Assembly (NCBI GenBank): GCA_964036275.1
Contig: OZ038437.1
Span: 14,540,090 to 14,604,089, forward strand
Reading direction: 5' to 3'
From: Litoditis marina
Taxonomy: Eukaryota; Nematoda; Chromadorea; Rhabditida; Rhabditidae
DNA length: 64,000 bases
A model generated the notes under the pieces. That model was not told the DNA's origin. It saw nothing but the letters and a program-made list of their open reading frames with translations, and searched no databases. The position numbers and the translations under genes were made by a program. Shown here in pieces: positions 38,858 through 53,686 of this stretch (position 1 is the stretch's first letter; the number at the start of each line of letters is the position of its first letter).

Positions 38858-40682
38858 TCACCACCCTATACATAATCGTGTAAACTGACGTAACGGTACA
38901 TAACGGTACGTGACTTTGAGTTGAACGATGAGCACTAACCAGTATGACCATCAATTATGTCACTAAAATCTAAGGTCGCGGTGTCTAAGGAAAATCAATG
39001 CTATCGATTTATCGATTTTATAAGGCCTTAAGTTGGACAGTGAAATTTCGGAGATACTCCACATGAAAGCCTGTATTCTGAAGACAAATGTTTCTATCGA
39101 GCGCTTTTTGCCGGAAACGTTTCCGGAAACAGTTACATGAATTAGAAAAAAGTATACTTTTTTGCTACTTTCATTCCTCATACCGCGTATGTTGTAGATA
39201 TGACCTTAAAATTTCTGGCTGGTTGAACTCTCCAGAAGTCCCTTCTATTGGCTCAGTATCGTTGAAAATTTCGCAACATCCTCCGGATTTGAGAAATTTC
39301 CGGAACATTTTGAGATTTCCGAACTGTTTTAAATTGGTCCTCATCTGTTCATATTGTGACACAAGATGTGTCATGACCTACTGAGTATACATTCGCAATA
39401 TGAGAGATCAAAGATGAAGTATCGATTTTTGGTGATCTCCGTTATGAAACATAGTACCTCATAAATGAGGCTACAAAAGAAGGTTCCCATGAACTGTTTG
39501 TCTTCTTATTTTTACAGTGTATAGAGTTGATTGTCAGGTACTCTACTTTATAAGTAATAAACATTATCGCATATAACGGGTGTTCTGTAAGCGTCGATAA
39601 AAATCAACAAAAAATTTCATTCATTTCGGTGGGGCACATGTTCAAAATGTGATTGAATCTCTGAGATTTGTGTATAAGATGCGCATAGAGAATTGAAACG
39701 ATTTGTATGTAACAGATTTTTGAATTTCTCAAAAATAATTTTTTAAGACGTTTTTTTAGAAAAAAGTAAAACAGCCAAACTCATGCAGTTTGACCCAAAT
39801 TTTGTCCATAGACGAAGGTCAATAGACCGGCAAATATTGTGAAAAATTAAGCAAAACCATCCAGCCGTTCTCGAGTTATTCAAGTTTTAAAAGTCAAACC
39901 CGTACTATATACGGCGCAAATAGGCTCACTTTTAGGCTACCTCGAACTCAACATTTTCCCACGCCTCTCCTGATCGTTTAAATGATCGGAACGACTTGAA
40001 ACTCATAGGACATGACCAGTATTGAATAAAGATTGTACTGCCAGAGCATTAAGGTCAAAGGTCAACTATTGATTTTTTTAGCGCAATAAATATGATTTTG
40101 GCCTAAAATTGCTATGGAAACAGGTGTAACTTCAAACTTAGTGTCATTGTATTCCACTACTCATGAACAACTCGAAAAGTCGAACACGGGGTACATCGGA
40201 GAGAAATGAGCCAAGTTACAGTAGTTTTAAGTTTCAAGATCAAACCATCAATTGATGACGTCACATACCAAGCATTTCACTAGCAAAAAAGTCAAGTTCT
40301 TTTTAATAGTTCCTCTTGGGCTCTAAGCTATTGCAAACCGTAGATCATACTCATAGGTGAAGACTATATGAATTCTAAGTAACGACGAGTAATATTCAGA
40401 AGGCTAGAAGACGTCAGAAATGAACTTCGTTCAAACTTTCTGAAACTCTCAGAACAAGTAGGAAAGAGTCCAAAAATGTTACGACTGCATTGTTTCACGA
40501 AGTGACGATCACGTTAGATAAGATTCTGAAGGCCAGAAGACGTCAAGTCGTCAAACTACTCAAAGCAGTTTGAAACGTTCAAAAAAAGGTAAGAAACGTG
40601 ACAACAACTGTCAGTAAAGTTGAAAAACATAGCTAACATGCACGCTAGACGGGCACGCGGCGTGAGCCGCGTGACCGGCTAG
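38858..40682 (+). mobile_element. E23: complete type A unit, module I; adjacent twin of E24
   Basis: 1825 bp, and by eye identical to the next unit over its whole length. Heat-shock element at 39293-39305, DR1 at 40052-40064, terminal hairpin at 40654-40673. Unique shared marks include TTATCGATTTTATAAGGCC and AACTGTCAGTAAAGTTG. Confidence 0.9.
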
Positions 40683-42507
40683 TCACCACCCTATACATAA
40701 TCGTGTAAACTGACGTAACGGTACATAACGGTACGTGACTTTGAGTTGAACGATGAGCACTAACCAGTATGACCATCAATTATGTCACTAAAATCTAAGG
40801 TCGCGGTGTCTAAGGAAAATCAATGCTATCGATTTATCGATTTTATAAGGCCTTAAGTTGGACAGTGAAATTTCGGAGATACTCCACATGAAAGCCTGTA
40901 TTCTGAAGACAAATGTTTCTATCGAGCGCTTTTTGCCGGAAACGTTTCCGGAAACAGTTACATGAATTAGAAAAAAGTATACTTTTTTGCTACTTTCATT
41001 CCTCATACCGCGTATGTTGTAGATATGACCTTAAAATTTCTGGCTGGTTGAACTCTCCAGAAGTCCCTTCTATTGGCTCAGTATCGTTGAAAATTTCGCA
41101 ACATCCTCCGGATTTGAGAAATTTCCGGAACATTTTGAGATTTCCGAACTGTTTTAAATTGGTCCTCATCTGTTCATATTGTGACACAAGATGTGTCATG
41201 ACCTACTGAGTATACATTCGCAATATGAGAGATCAAAGATGAAGTATCGATTTTTGGTGATCTCCGTTATGAAACATAGTACCTCATAAATGAGGCTACA
41301 AAAGAAGGTTCCCATGAACTGTTTGTCTTCTTATTTTTACAGTGTATAGAGTTGATTGTCAGGTACTCTACTTTATAAGTAATAAACATTATCGCATATA
41401 ACGGGTGTTCTGTAAGCGTCGATAAAAATCAACAAAAAATTTCATTCATTTCGGTGGGGCACATGTTCAAAATGTGATTGAATCTCTGAGATTTGTGTAT
41501 AAGATGCGCATAGAGAATTGAAACGATTTGTATGTAACAGATTTTTGAATTTCTCAAAAATAATTTTTTAAGACGTTTTTTTAGAAAAAAGTAAAACAGC
41601 CAAACTCATGCAGTTTGACCCAAATTTTGTCCATAGACGAAGGTCAATAGACCGGCAAATATTGTGAAAAATTAAGCAAAACCATCCAGCCGTTCTCGAG
41701 TTATTCAAGTTTTAAAAGTCAAACCCGTACTATATACGGCGCAAATAGGCTCACTTTTAGGCTACCTCGAACTCAACATTTTCCCACGCCTCTCCTGATC
41801 GTTTAAATGATCGGAACGACTTGAAACTCATAGGACATGACCAGTATTGAATAAAGATTGTACTGCCAGAGCATTAAGGTCAAAGGTCAACTATTGATTT
41901 TTTTAGCGCAATAAATATGATTTTGGCCTAAAATTGCTATGGAAACAGGTGTAACTTCAAACTTAGTGTCATTGTATTCCACTACTCATGAACAACTCGA
42001 AAAGTCGAACACGGGGTACATCGGAGAGAAATGAGCCAAGTTACAGTAGTTTTAAGTTTCAAGATCAAACCATCAATTGATGACGTCACATACCAAGCAT
42101 TTCACTAGCAAAAAAGTCAAGTTCTTTTTAATAGTTCCTCTTGGGCTCTAAGCTATTGCAAACCGTAGATCATACTCATAGGTGAAGACTATATGAATTC
42201 TAAGTAACGACGAGTAATATTCAGAAGGCTAGAAGACGTCAGAAATGAACTTCGTTCAAACTTTCTGAAACTCTCAGAACAAGTAGGAAAGAGTCCAAAA
42301 ATGTTACGACTGCATTGTTTCACGAAGTGACGATCACGTTAGATAAGATTCTGAAGGCCAGAAGACGTCAAGTCGTCAAACTACTCAAAGCAGTTTGAAA
42401 CGTTCAAAAAAAGGTAAGAAACGTGACAACAACTGTCAGTAAAGTTGAAAAACATAGCTAACATGCACGCTAGACGGGCACGCGGCGTGAGCCGCGTGAC
42501 CGGCTAG
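40683..42507 (+). mobile_element. E24: complete type A unit, module I; adjacent twin of E23
   Basis: 1825 bp. It repeats E23 at an offset of exactly 1825 bp. Heat-shock element at 41118-41130, DR1 at 41877-41889, terminal hairpin at 42479-42498. The match stops at the unit ends, since E25 begins with a different pentamer tract. Confidence 0.9.
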
Positions 42508-44325
42508 TCACCACCCTATACATAATCGTGTAAACTGACGTGACGTAACGGTACGGTCGCCTGTTGAACGACCAGCACTAACCAGTATGACCATCAATTA
42601 TGTCACTAAAATCTAAGGTCGTGGTGTCTAAGGAAAATCAATGCTATCGATTTATTGATTTTTTAAGGCCTTAAGATGGAGAGCGAAGTTTCGGAGATAC
42701 TCCACATGAAAGCCTGTATTCTGAAGCCAAATGTTTCCATCGAGCGCTTTTTGCCGGAAACGTTTCCGGAAACAGTTACATGAATTAGAAAAAAGTATAA
42801 TTTTTTGCTACTTTCATTCCTCATACCGCGTATGTTGTAGATATGACCGTAAAATTTCTGGCTGGTTGAACTCTCCAGAAGTCCCTTCTATTGGTTCAAT
42901 ATCGTGGAAAATTTCGCAACTTCCTCCGGATTTGAGAAATTGCCGGAACTTTTCGAGATTTCCGAACTGTTTTAAATTGGTCCTCATCTGTTCATATTGT
43001 GATACAAGGTGTGTCATGACCTACTGAGTATACATTTGCAATATAAAAGTTCAAAGATGAAGTATCGATTTTTGGTGATCTCCGTTATGAAACATAGTAC
43101 CTCATAAATGAGGCTACAAAAGAAGGTTCCCATCAATTATTTGTCTTCATATTTCTATGCTGTATAGAATTGATTGTTAGGTACTTAACTTTATAAGCAA
43201 TAAACATTATATTATATGACTGGTGTTCTGTAAGCATTGATAAAAATCAACAAAAAATCTCATTCATTTTGGTGGGGCACATGTTCAAAATGTGATTGAA
43301 TCTCTGAGATTTGTGTATAAGATGCGCATAACGAATTAAAACAATTTGTATGTGACAGATTTTTGAATTTCTCAAAAATAATTTTTTAAGATGTTTTTTT
43401 AGAAAAAAGTGAAACAGCCAAATTCATGCAGTATGACCCAAATTTTGTCCATAGACGAAGGTCAATAGACCGGCAAATATTGTAGAAAATTAAGCAAAAC
43501 CATTCAGCCGTTCTCGAGTTATTCAAGTTTTAAAAGTCCAACCCGTACTATATACGGCGCAAATAGGCTCACTTTTAAGCTACCTCGGACTCAACATTTT
43601 CCCACGCCTCTCCTGACCGTCTAAATGATGGGAACGACTTGAAACTCATAGGACAGGACCAATATTGGATAAAGATTGTACTGCCAGAGCATTAAGGTCA
43701 AAGATCAACTATTGATTTTTTTAGCGCAATAAATATGATTTTGTGCTAAAATCGTTATGGAAATAGATGTAACTTCAAATTTAGTGTCATTGTATTCCAC
43801 TACTCATGAACAACTCAAAAAATTAAACACGGGATACATCGGAAAAAAATGAACCAAGTTACAGTAGTTTTAAGTTTCAAGATCAAACCATCAATTGATG
43901 ACGTCACATACCAAGCATTTCACTAGCAAAAAAGTCAAGTTCTTTTTAATAGTTCCTCTTGGGCTCCAAGCTATTGCACACCGTAGATCATACTCATAGG
44001 TGAAGACTATATGAATTCTAAGTAACGACGAGTAATATTCAGAAGGCTAGAAGACGTCAGAAATGAATTTCGTTCAAACTTTCTGAAACTCTCAGAACAA
44101 GTAGGAAACAGTCCAAAAATGTCACTTATACATTGTTTCACGAAGTGACGATCACGTTAGATAAGATTCTGAAGGCCAGAAGACGTCAAGTCGTCAAACT
44201 ACTCAAAGCAGTTTGAAACGTTCAAAAAAAAGTAAGAAACGTGATAACAACTGTAAGTAAAGTTGCAAAACATAGCTAACATGCACGCTAGACGGGCACG
44301 CGGCGTGAGCCGCGTGACCGGCTAG
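42508..44325 (+). mobile_element. E25: complete type A unit, module I, damaged HSE and DR1
   Basis: 1818 bp. The heat-shock element is altered in its middle box (GAAATTGCCGGAA, 42926-42938) and the DR1 in its second half-site (AGGTCAAAGATCA, 43695-43707). Terminal hairpin at 44297-44316. Confidence 0.9.
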
Positions 44326-46141
44326 TCACCACCCTATACATAATCGCGTATACTGACGTGACGGTACGTAACGTAACGGTACGGTCGCCTGTTGAACGAT
44401 CAGCACTAACCAGTATGACCATTAATTGTGTCACTAAAATCTAAGGTCGTGGTGTCTAAGGAAAATCAATGCTATCGATTTATTGATTTTTTAAGGCCTT
44501 AAGATGGGGAGCGAATTTTCGGAGATACTCCACATGAAAGCCTGTATTCTGAAGACAAATGTTTCCATCGAGCGCTTTTTGCCGGAAACGTTTCCGGAAA
44601 GAGTTACATGAATTAGAAAAAAGTACAAATTTTTACTACTTTCATTCCTCATACCGCGTATGTTGTAGATATGACCTTAAAATTTCTGGCTGGTTGAACT
44701 CTCCAGAAGTCCCTTCTATTGGCTCAGTATCGTTGAAAATTTCGCAACATCCTCCGGATTTGAGAAATTTCCGGAACATTTTGAGATTTCCGAACTGTTC
44801 TAAAATGGTCCTCATCTGTTCATATTGTGACACAAGATGTGTCATGACCTATTGAGTATACATTTGTAATATGAAAGATCAAAGATCAAGTATCGATTTT
44901 TGGTGATCTCCGTCATGAAATGTAGTACCTCATAAATGAGGCTACAAAAGAAGGTTCCCATGAACTATTTGTCTTCTAATTTCTACAGTGTATAGAGTTG
45001 ATTGACAGGTACTCTATTTTATGAGTAATAAACATTATCGCATATAACGGGTGTTCTGTAAGCGTCGATTAAAATCAACAAAAAATTTCATTCATTTTGG
45101 TGGGGCATATCTTCAAAATGTGATTGAATCTCTGAGTTTTGTGTATAAGATGCGCATAAAGAATTAAAACAGTTTGTATGTAACAGATTTTTGAATTTCT
45201 CAAAAATAATTTTTTAAGACGTTTTCTTAGAAAAAAGTGAAACAGCCAAACTCATGCAGTATGACCCAAATTTTGTCCATAGACGGAGGTCAATAGACCG
45301 GCAAATATTCTTAAAAATTAAGCAAAACCATTCAGCCGTTCTCGAGTTATTCAAGTTTTGAAAGTCAAACCCGTACTATATACGGCGCAAATAGGCTCAC
45401 TTTTAAGCTACCTCGGACTCAACATTTTCCCACGCCTCTCCTGACCGTCTAAATGATCGGAACGACTTGAAACTCATAGGACAGGACCAGTATTGGATAA
45501 AGATTGTACTGCCAGAGCATTAAGGTCAAAGGTCAACTATTGATTTTTTAGCGTAGTAAATATGATTTTGTGCTAAAATCGTTATGGAGATAGATGTAAT
45601 TTCAAATTTAATGTCATTGTCTTCCACTACTCATGAACAACTCAAAAAGTCAAACACGGGGTACATCGGAGAAAAATGAGCCAAGTTACAGTAGTTTTAA
45701 CTTTCAAGATCAAACCATCAATTGATGACGTCACATACCAAGCATTTCACTAGCAAAAAAGTCAAGTTCTTTTTAATAGTTCCTCTTGGGCTCTAAGCTA
45801 TTGCAAACCGTAGATCATACTCATAGGTGAAGACTATATGAATTCTAAGTAACGACGAAAAATATTCAGAAGGCTAGAAGACGTCAAATACAAACAATGC
45901 CATAGAGTATTGAAACTCTCAGAACAAGTACCATTAGTGACAACGATGTCATGACGACAATGTTTCACGATGTAACGTCAACGACACATAGGATTCTGAA
46001 GGCCAGAAGACGTCACAACCCAAGTTGTCATGGAACCAAAAAAGTTAATCTAAATAACTCTAAATGACTACACGCGTGGGGGGTCTGGGGGGTCTCCCCC
46101 CAGCTAGACGGGCACGCGGCGTGAGCCGCGTGACCGGCTAG
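44326..46141 (+). mobile_element. E26: complete type A unit, module II
   Basis: 1816 bp. The 5' region CATAATCGCGTATACTGACG is shared only with E30. Heat-shock element at 44764-44776, DR1 at 45523-45535, G6/C6 hairpin at 46085-46103, terminal hairpin at 46113-46132. Confidence 0.9.
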
Positions 46142-47956
46142 TCACCACCCTATACATAATCGTGTATAATGACGTGACGGTACGGTACGTAACGGGACGG
46201 TAACTTTTCAGAGATAACGACTAACCACTATGACCATCAATTATGTCACTAAAATCTAAGGTCGTGGTGTCTAAGGAAAATCAATGCTATCGATTTATTG
46301 ATTTTTTAAGGCCTTAAGATGGAGAGCAAATTTTCGGAGATACTGCACATGAAAGCCTGTATTCTGAAGTCAAATGTTTCCATCGAGCGCTTTTTGCCGG
46401 AAACGTTTCCGGAAACAGTTACATGAATTAGAAAAAAGTACAATTTTTTACTACTTTCATTCCTCATACCGCCCATGTTGATGATATGACCTCAAATTTC
46501 TGGCTGGTTGAACTCTCCAGAAGTCCCTTCTATTGGCTCAATATCGTCAAGAATTTCGCAACTTCCTCCGGATTCGAGAAATTTCCGGAACTTTTTAAGA
46601 TTTCCGAACTGTTTTAAAATGGTCCTCATTTGTTCATAATGCGGCACAAGATGTGTAATAACCTACTGAGTATATATTTGCGATATGAAAGATCAGAGAT
46701 CAAGTATCGATTTTTGCTGATCTCCGTTATGAAACATAGTACCTCATAAATGAGGCTACAAAAGAAGGTTCTCATGAACTATATGTCTTCTAATTTCTAC
46801 AGTGTATAGAGTTGATTGTCAGGTACTCTACCTTATAAGCAATAAACATTATATCATATAATGGGGGTTCTGTGAGCGTTGATAAAAACCAACAAAAAAT
46901 TCCATTCATTTTGGTGGGGCATATGTTCAAAATGTGATTGAATCTCTGAGATTTGTGTATAAGATGCGCATACAGAATTAAAACAATTTGTATGTAACAG
47001 ATTTTTGAATTTCTCAAAAATAATTTTTTAAGACGTTTTTTTAAAAAAAAGTAAAACAGCCAAACTTATGCAGTATGTCCCAAATTTTGTCCATAGACGA
47101 AGGTCAATAGACCGGCAAACATTGTAAAAAATTAAGCAAAACCATTAAGCCGTTCTCGAGTTATTCAAGTTTTAAAAGTTCAACCCGTACTATATACGGC
47201 GCAAATAGGCTCACTTTTAAGCTACCTCGGACTCGATATTTTCCCACGCTTCTCCTGACCGTCTAAATGATCGGAATGACTTAAAACTCATAGGACAGAA
47301 CCAGTATTGAATAAAGATTGTACTGCCAAAGCATTAAGGTCAAAGGTCAACTATTGATTTTTTTAGCGCAATAAATATGATTTTGGCCTAACATTGCTAT
47401 GGAAATAGATGTAACTTCAAACTTAGTGTCATTGTATTCCACTACTCATGAACAACTCAAAAAATCAAACACGGGATACATCGGAGAAAAATGAACCAAG
47501 TTACAGTAGTTTTAAGTTTCAAGATCAAACCATCAATTGATGACGTCACATACCAAGCATTTCACTAGCAAAAAAGTCAAGTTCTTTTTAATAGTTCCTC
47601 TTGGGCTCCAAGCTATTGCAAACCGTAGATCATACTCATAGGTGAAGACTATATGAATTCTAAGTAACGACGAGTAATATTCAGAAGTCTAGACGACGTC
47701 AAATACAAACAATGCCATGGAGTATTGAAACTCTCAGAACAAGTACCATTAGTGACAACGATGTCATGACGACAATGTTTCACGATGTAACGTCAACGAC
47801 ACATAGGATTCTGAAGGCCAGAAGACGTCACAACCCAAATTGTCATGGAACCAAAAAAGTTAATCTAAATAACTCTAAATGACTACACGCGTGGGGGGTC
47901 TGGGGGGTCTCCCCCCAGCTAGACGGGCACGCGGCGTGAGCCGCGTGACCGGCTAG
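46142..47956 (+). mobile_element. E27: complete type A unit, module II
   Basis: 1815 bp. Heat-shock element at 46578-46590, DR1 at 47337-47349, G6/C6 hairpin at 47900-47918, terminal hairpin at 47928-47947. The small frame that is open on the minus strand in many other units is closed here. Confidence 0.9.
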
Positions 47957-49772
47957 TCACCACCCTATACATAACTCGACTAAATGACGTGACGGTACGG
48001 TACGGTACGGGACGGTAACTTTTCAGAGATAACGACTAACCAGTATGACCATCAATTATGTCACCAAAATCTAAGGTAGCGGTGTCTAAGGAAAATCAAT
48101 GCTATCGATTTATTGATTTTTTAAGGCCTTAAGTTGAAGAGTGAAATTCCGGAGATACTCCACATGAAAGCCTGTATTCTGAAGACAAATGTTTCCATCG
48201 AGCGCTTTTTGCCGGAAACGTTTCCGGAAACAGTTACATGAATTAGAAAAAAGTACAATTTTTTGCTACTTTCATTCCTCATACCGCCCATGTTGATGAT
48301 ATGACCCTGAAATTTCTGGCTGGTTGAACCCTTCAGAAGTCCCTTCTATTGGCTTAATATCGTGGAAAACTTCGCAACTTCCTCCGGATTTGAGAAATTT
48401 CCGGAACTTTTTGAGATTTCCGAACTGTTTTAAAATGGTCCTCATCTGTTAATATTGTGACACAAGATGTGTCATGACCTACTGAGTGTACATAGGCAAT
48501 ATGGAAGATCAAAGATCAAGTATCGATTTTTGGTGATCTCCGTTATGAAATGTAGTACCTCATAAAAGAGGCTACAAAAGAAGGTTCCCATAAATCATTT
48601 GTCTTCTTATTTCTATAGTGTATAGAGTTGATTGTCAGGTACTCAACTTTATAAGCAATAAACATTCTATCATGTGATGGGTGTTCTGTGAGCGTTGATA
48701 AAAGTTAACAGAAAATTTCATTCATTTCGGTGGGGCACATGTTCAAAATGTGATTGAATCTCTGAGATTTGTGTATAAGATGCGCATAACAACTAAAAAC
48801 AATTTGTATGTGACAGATTTTCGAATTTCTCAAAAATAATTTTTTAAGACGTTTTTTTAGAAAAAAGTAAAACAGCCAAACTCATGCAGTATGACCCAAA
48901 TTTTGTCCATAGATGAAGGTCAATAGACCGGCAAATATTGTGAAAAATTAGGCAAAACCATTCAGCCGTTCTCGAGTTATTCAAGTTTTAAAAGTCAAAC
49001 CCGTACTATATACGGCGCAAATAGGCTCACTTTTAAGCTACCTCGGACTCAACATTTTCCCACGCCTCTCCTGACCGTCAAAATGATGGGAACGACTTGA
49101 AACTCATAGGACAGGACCAGTATTGGATAAAGATTGTACTGCCAGAACATTAAGGTCAAAGGTCAATTATTGATTTTTTTAGCGCATTAAATATGATTTT
49201 GACCTAAAATCGTTGTGAAGATAGATGTAATTTAAAATTTAGTGGCGTTGTATTCCACTACTCATGAACAACTCAAAAAATTAAACACGGGATACGTCGG
49301 AGCAAAATGAACCAAGTTACAATAGTTTTAAGTTTCAAGATCAAACCATCAATTGATGACGTCACATACCAAGCATTTCACTAGCAAAAAAGTCAAGTTC
49401 TTTCGAATAACTTCTTTCAGGCTCCTAACGATCGCAACACGTGATGTATAGTCATAAGTGAAGATTATATGAATTCTAAGTAACGACGAGTAATATTCAG
49501 AATATCAGAAGACGTCAAATACAAACACGGCCATAGAGTATGGAATTTCTCAGAACAAGTACCATTAGTGACAACAATGTCATGACGACAAGGTTTCACG
49601 ATGTAACGTCAACGACACATAGGATTCTGAAGGCCAGAAGACGTCACGACCCAAGTTGTCATAGAACCAAAAAACTTGATCGAAATGACTTGAAAAGACT
49701 ACACGCGTGGGGGGTCTGGGGGGTCTCCCCCCAGCTAGACGGGCACGCGGCGTGAGCCGCGTGACCGGCTAG
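47957..49772 (+). mobile_element. E28: complete type A unit, module II
   Basis: 1816 bp. Heat-shock element at 48394-48406, DR1 at 49153-49165, G6/C6 hairpin at 49716-49734, terminal hairpin at 49744-49763. Module II here is more diverged than usual (ACTTGATCGAAATGACTTG). Confidence 0.9.
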
Positions 49773-50045
49773 TCACCACCCTATACATAACTCGACTAAA
49801 TGACGTGACGGTACGAGACCATGACCTGAACGATGAGTAGTAACCAGCATGACCATCAATTATGACACTAAAATCTAAGGTCGTGGTGTCTAAGGAAAAT
49901 CAATGCTATCGATTTATTGATTTTTTAAGGCCTTAAGTTGGAGAGTGAAATTTTGGAGATACTCCACATGAAAGCCTGTATTCTGAAGACAAATGTTTTC
50001 ATCGAGCGCTTTTTGCCGGAAACGTTTCCGGAAACAGTTACATGA
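49773..50045 (+). mobile_element. E29: 3'-truncated type A unit (273 bp)
   Basis: It has a normal 5' terminus and runs through the CCGGAAACGTTTCCGG palindrome to GTTACATGA, where the next unit's TCACCACCC begins at once. In full units the sequence continues GTTACATGAATTAG. The missing right part does not reappear after the next unit. Confidence 0.88.
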
Positions 50046-51862
50046 TCACCACCCTATACATAATCGCGTATACTGACGTGACGGTACGTAACGTAACGGT
50101 ACGGTCGCCTGTTGAACGATCAGCACTAACCAGTATGACCATAAATTATGTCACTAAAATCTAAGGTAGCGGTGTCTAAGGAAAATCAATGCTATCGATT
50201 TATTGATTTTTTAAGGCCTTAAGATGGAGAGCGAATTTTCGGAGATACTCCACATGAAAGCCTGTATTCTGAAGCCAAATGTTTCCATCGAGCGCTTTTT
50301 GCCGGAAACGTTTCCGGAAACAGTTACATGAATTAGAAAAAAGTACAATTTTTTGCTACTTTCATTCCTCATACCGCTCATGTTGATGATATGACCTCAA
50401 ATTTTCTAGCTGGTTGAACTCTCCAGAAGTCCCTTCTATTGGCTCAATATCGTGGAAAATTTCGCAACTTCCTCCGGATTTGAGAAATTTCCGGGACTTT
50501 TTGAGATTTCCGAACTGTTTTAAAATGATCCTCATCTGTTCATATTGTGGTACAAGATGTGTCATGACCAACTGAGTATATATTTGTAATATGAAAGATC
50601 AGAGATCAAGTATCGATTTTTGGTGATCTCCGTCATGAAATGTAGTACCTCATAAATGAGGCTACAAAAGAAGGTTCCCATGAACTATTTGTCTTCTTAT
50701 TACTACAGTGTTTAGAGTTGATTGTCAGGTACTCTACTTTATGAGTAATAAACATTATCACATATAACGGGTGTTCTGTAAGCGTCGATAAAAATCAACA
50801 AAAAATTTCATTCATTTTGGTGGGGCATATGTTCAAAATGTGATTGAATCTCTGAGATTTGTGTATAAGATGCGCATACAGAATTAAAACAATTTGTATG
50901 TGACAGATTTTCGAATTTCTCAAAAATAATTTTTTAAGACGTAATTTTAGAAAAAAGTGAAACAGCCAAACTCATGCAGTATGACCCAAATTTCGTCCAT
51001 AGACGAAGGTCAATAGAACGGCAAATAATGTGAAAAATTAGGCAAAACCATTCAGCCGTTCTCGAGTTATTCAAGTTTTAAAAGTCCAACCCGTACTATA
51101 TACGGCGCAAATAGGCTCACTTTTAAGCTACCTCGGACTCAACATTTTCCCACGCCTCTCCTGATCGTCTAAATGATCGGAACGACTTGAAACTCATAGG
51201 ACAGGACCAGTATTGAATAAAGATTGTACTGCCAAAGCATTAAGGTCAAAGGTCAACTATTGATTTTTTTAGCGCATTAAATATGATTTTGGCCTAAAAT
51301 TGCTATGGAAATAGATGTAACTTCAAACTTAGTGTCATTGTATTCCACTACTCATGAACAACTCAAAAAATCAAACACGGGATACATCGGAAAAAAATGA
51401 ACCAAGTTACAGTAGTTTTAAGTTTTAAGATCAAACCATCAATTGATGACGTCACATACCAAGCATTTCACTAGCAAAAAAGTCAAGTTCTTTTTAATAG
51501 TTCCTCTTGGGCTCCAAGCTATTGCACACCGTAGATCATACTCATAGGTGAAGACTATATGAATTCTAAGTAACGACGAGTAATATTCAGAAGGCTAGAA
51601 GACGTCAAATACAAACAATGCCATAGAGTATTGAAACTCTCAGAACAAGTACCATTACTGACAACGATGTCATAACAACAATGTTTCACGATGTAACGTC
51701 AACGACACATAGGATTCTGAAGGCCAGAAGACGTCACCACCCAAGTTGTCATGGAACCAAAAAAGTTAATCTAAATAACTCTAAATGACTACACGCGTGG
51801 GGGGTCTGGGGGGTCTCCCCCCAGCTAGACGGGCACGCGGCGTAAGCCGCGTGACCGGCTAG
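50046..51862 (+). mobile_element. E30: complete type A unit, module II, damaged HSE
   Basis: 1817 bp. Its 5' 90 bases match E26. The heat-shock element is GAAATTTCCGGGA (50484-50496), as in E10. DR1 at 51243-51255, G6/C6 hairpin at 51806-51824, terminal hairpin at 51834-51853 with loop GTAA. Confidence 0.9.
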
Positions 51863-53686
51863 TCACCACCCTATACATAACTCGACTAAATGACGTGACG
51901 GTACGGTACGGTACGGTACGGTACGTGACTTTGACTTGAACGATGAGCACTAACCAGTATGACCATTAATTGTGTCACTAAAATCTAAGGTCGCGGTGTC
52001 TAAGGAAAATCAATGCTATCGATTTATTGATTTTTTAAGGCCTTAAGTTGGACAGTGAAATTTCGGAGATACTCCACATGAAAGCCTGTATTCTGAAGCC
52101 AAATGTTTCCATCGAGCGCTTTTTGCCGGAAACGTTTCCGGAAACAGTTACATGAATTAGAAAAAAGTACAATTTTTTACTACTTTCATTCCTCATACCG
52201 CCCATGTTGATGATATGACCTCAAAATTTCTGGCTGGTTGAACTCTCCAGAAGTCCCTTCTGTTGGCTCAATATCGTGGAAAATTTTGCAACTTTCTCCG
52301 GATTTGAGAAATTTCCGGAACTTTTTGAGATTTCCGAACTGTTTTAAAATGGTCCTCATCTGTTCAAATTGTGGCACAAGATGTGTCATGACCTACTGAG
52401 TATACATTCGCAATATGAGAGATCAAAGATCAAGTATCGATTTTTGGTGATCTCCGTTATGAAACATAGTACCTCATAAATGAGGCTACAAAAGAAGGTT
52501 CCCATCAATTATATGTCTTTATAGTTCTATACTGTATAGAGTTGATTGTCAGGTACTTAACTTTATAGGCAATAAACATTATATTATATGACGGGTGTTC
52601 TGTAAGCGTTGATAAAAATCAACAAAAAATTTCATTCATTTTGGTGGGGCACATGTTCAAAATGTGATTGAATCTCTGAGATTTGTGTATAAGATGCGCA
52701 TAAAGAATTAAAATAATTTGTATGTGACAGATTTTTGAATTTCTCAAAAATAATTTTTTAAGACGTTTTTTTAGAAAAAAGTGAAACAGCCAATTTCATG
52801 CAGTATGACCCAAATTTTGTCCATAGACGAAGGTCAATAGACCGGCAAATATTGTGAAAAATTAAGCAAAACCATTCAGCCGTTCTCGAGTTATTCAAGT
52901 TTTAAAAGTCCAACCCGTACTATATACGGCGCAAATAGGCTCACTTTTAAGCTACCTCGGACTCAACATTTTCACACGCCTCTCCTGAACGTCTAAATGA
53001 TCGGAACGACTTGAAACTCATAGGACATGACCAGTATTGGATAAAGATTGTACTGCCAGAGCATTAAGGTCAAAGGTCAATTATTGATTTTTTTAGCGCA
53101 TTAAATATGATTTGGGCCTAACATTGCTATGGAAATAGATGTAACTTCAAACTTAGTGTCATTGTATTCCACTACTCATGAACAACTCAAAAAATCAAAC
53201 ACGGGATACATCGGAAAAAAATGAACCAAGTTACAGTAGTTTTAAGTTTCAAGATCAAACCATCAATTGATGACGTCACATACCAAGCATTTCACTAGCA
53301 AAAAAGTCAAGTTCTTTTTAATAGTTCCTCTTGGGCTCCAAGCTATTGCAAACCGTAGATCATACTCATAGGTGAAGACTATATGAATTCTAAGTAACGA
53401 CGAGTAATATTCAGAAGGCTAGAAGACGTCAAATACAAACAATGCCATGGAGTATTGAAACTCTCAGAACAAGTACCATTAGTGACAACGATGTCATGAC
53501 GACAATGTTTCACGATGTAACGTCAACGACACATAGGATTCTGAAGGCCAGAAGACGTCACAACCCAAGTTGTCATGGAACCAAAAAAGTTAATCTAAAT
53601 AACTCTAAATGACTACACGCGTGGGGGGTCTGGGGGGTCTCCCCCCAGCTAGACGGGCACGCGGCGTGAGCCGCGTGACCGGCTAG
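51863..53686 (+). mobile_element. E31: complete type A unit, module II
   Basis: 1824 bp. Apart from the 5' pentamer region it follows E11/E34 closely. Heat-shock element at 52308-52320, DR1 at 53067-53079, G6/C6 hairpin at 53630-53648, terminal hairpin at 53658-53677. After CTAG come five extra bases, TTACG, before the next TC. Confidence 0.9.

Noticed and set aside
49540..49755. 71-codon frame across the 3' end of E28
   Set aside because: It runs through module II and the terminal hairpin and is open only because of private changes in this copy.
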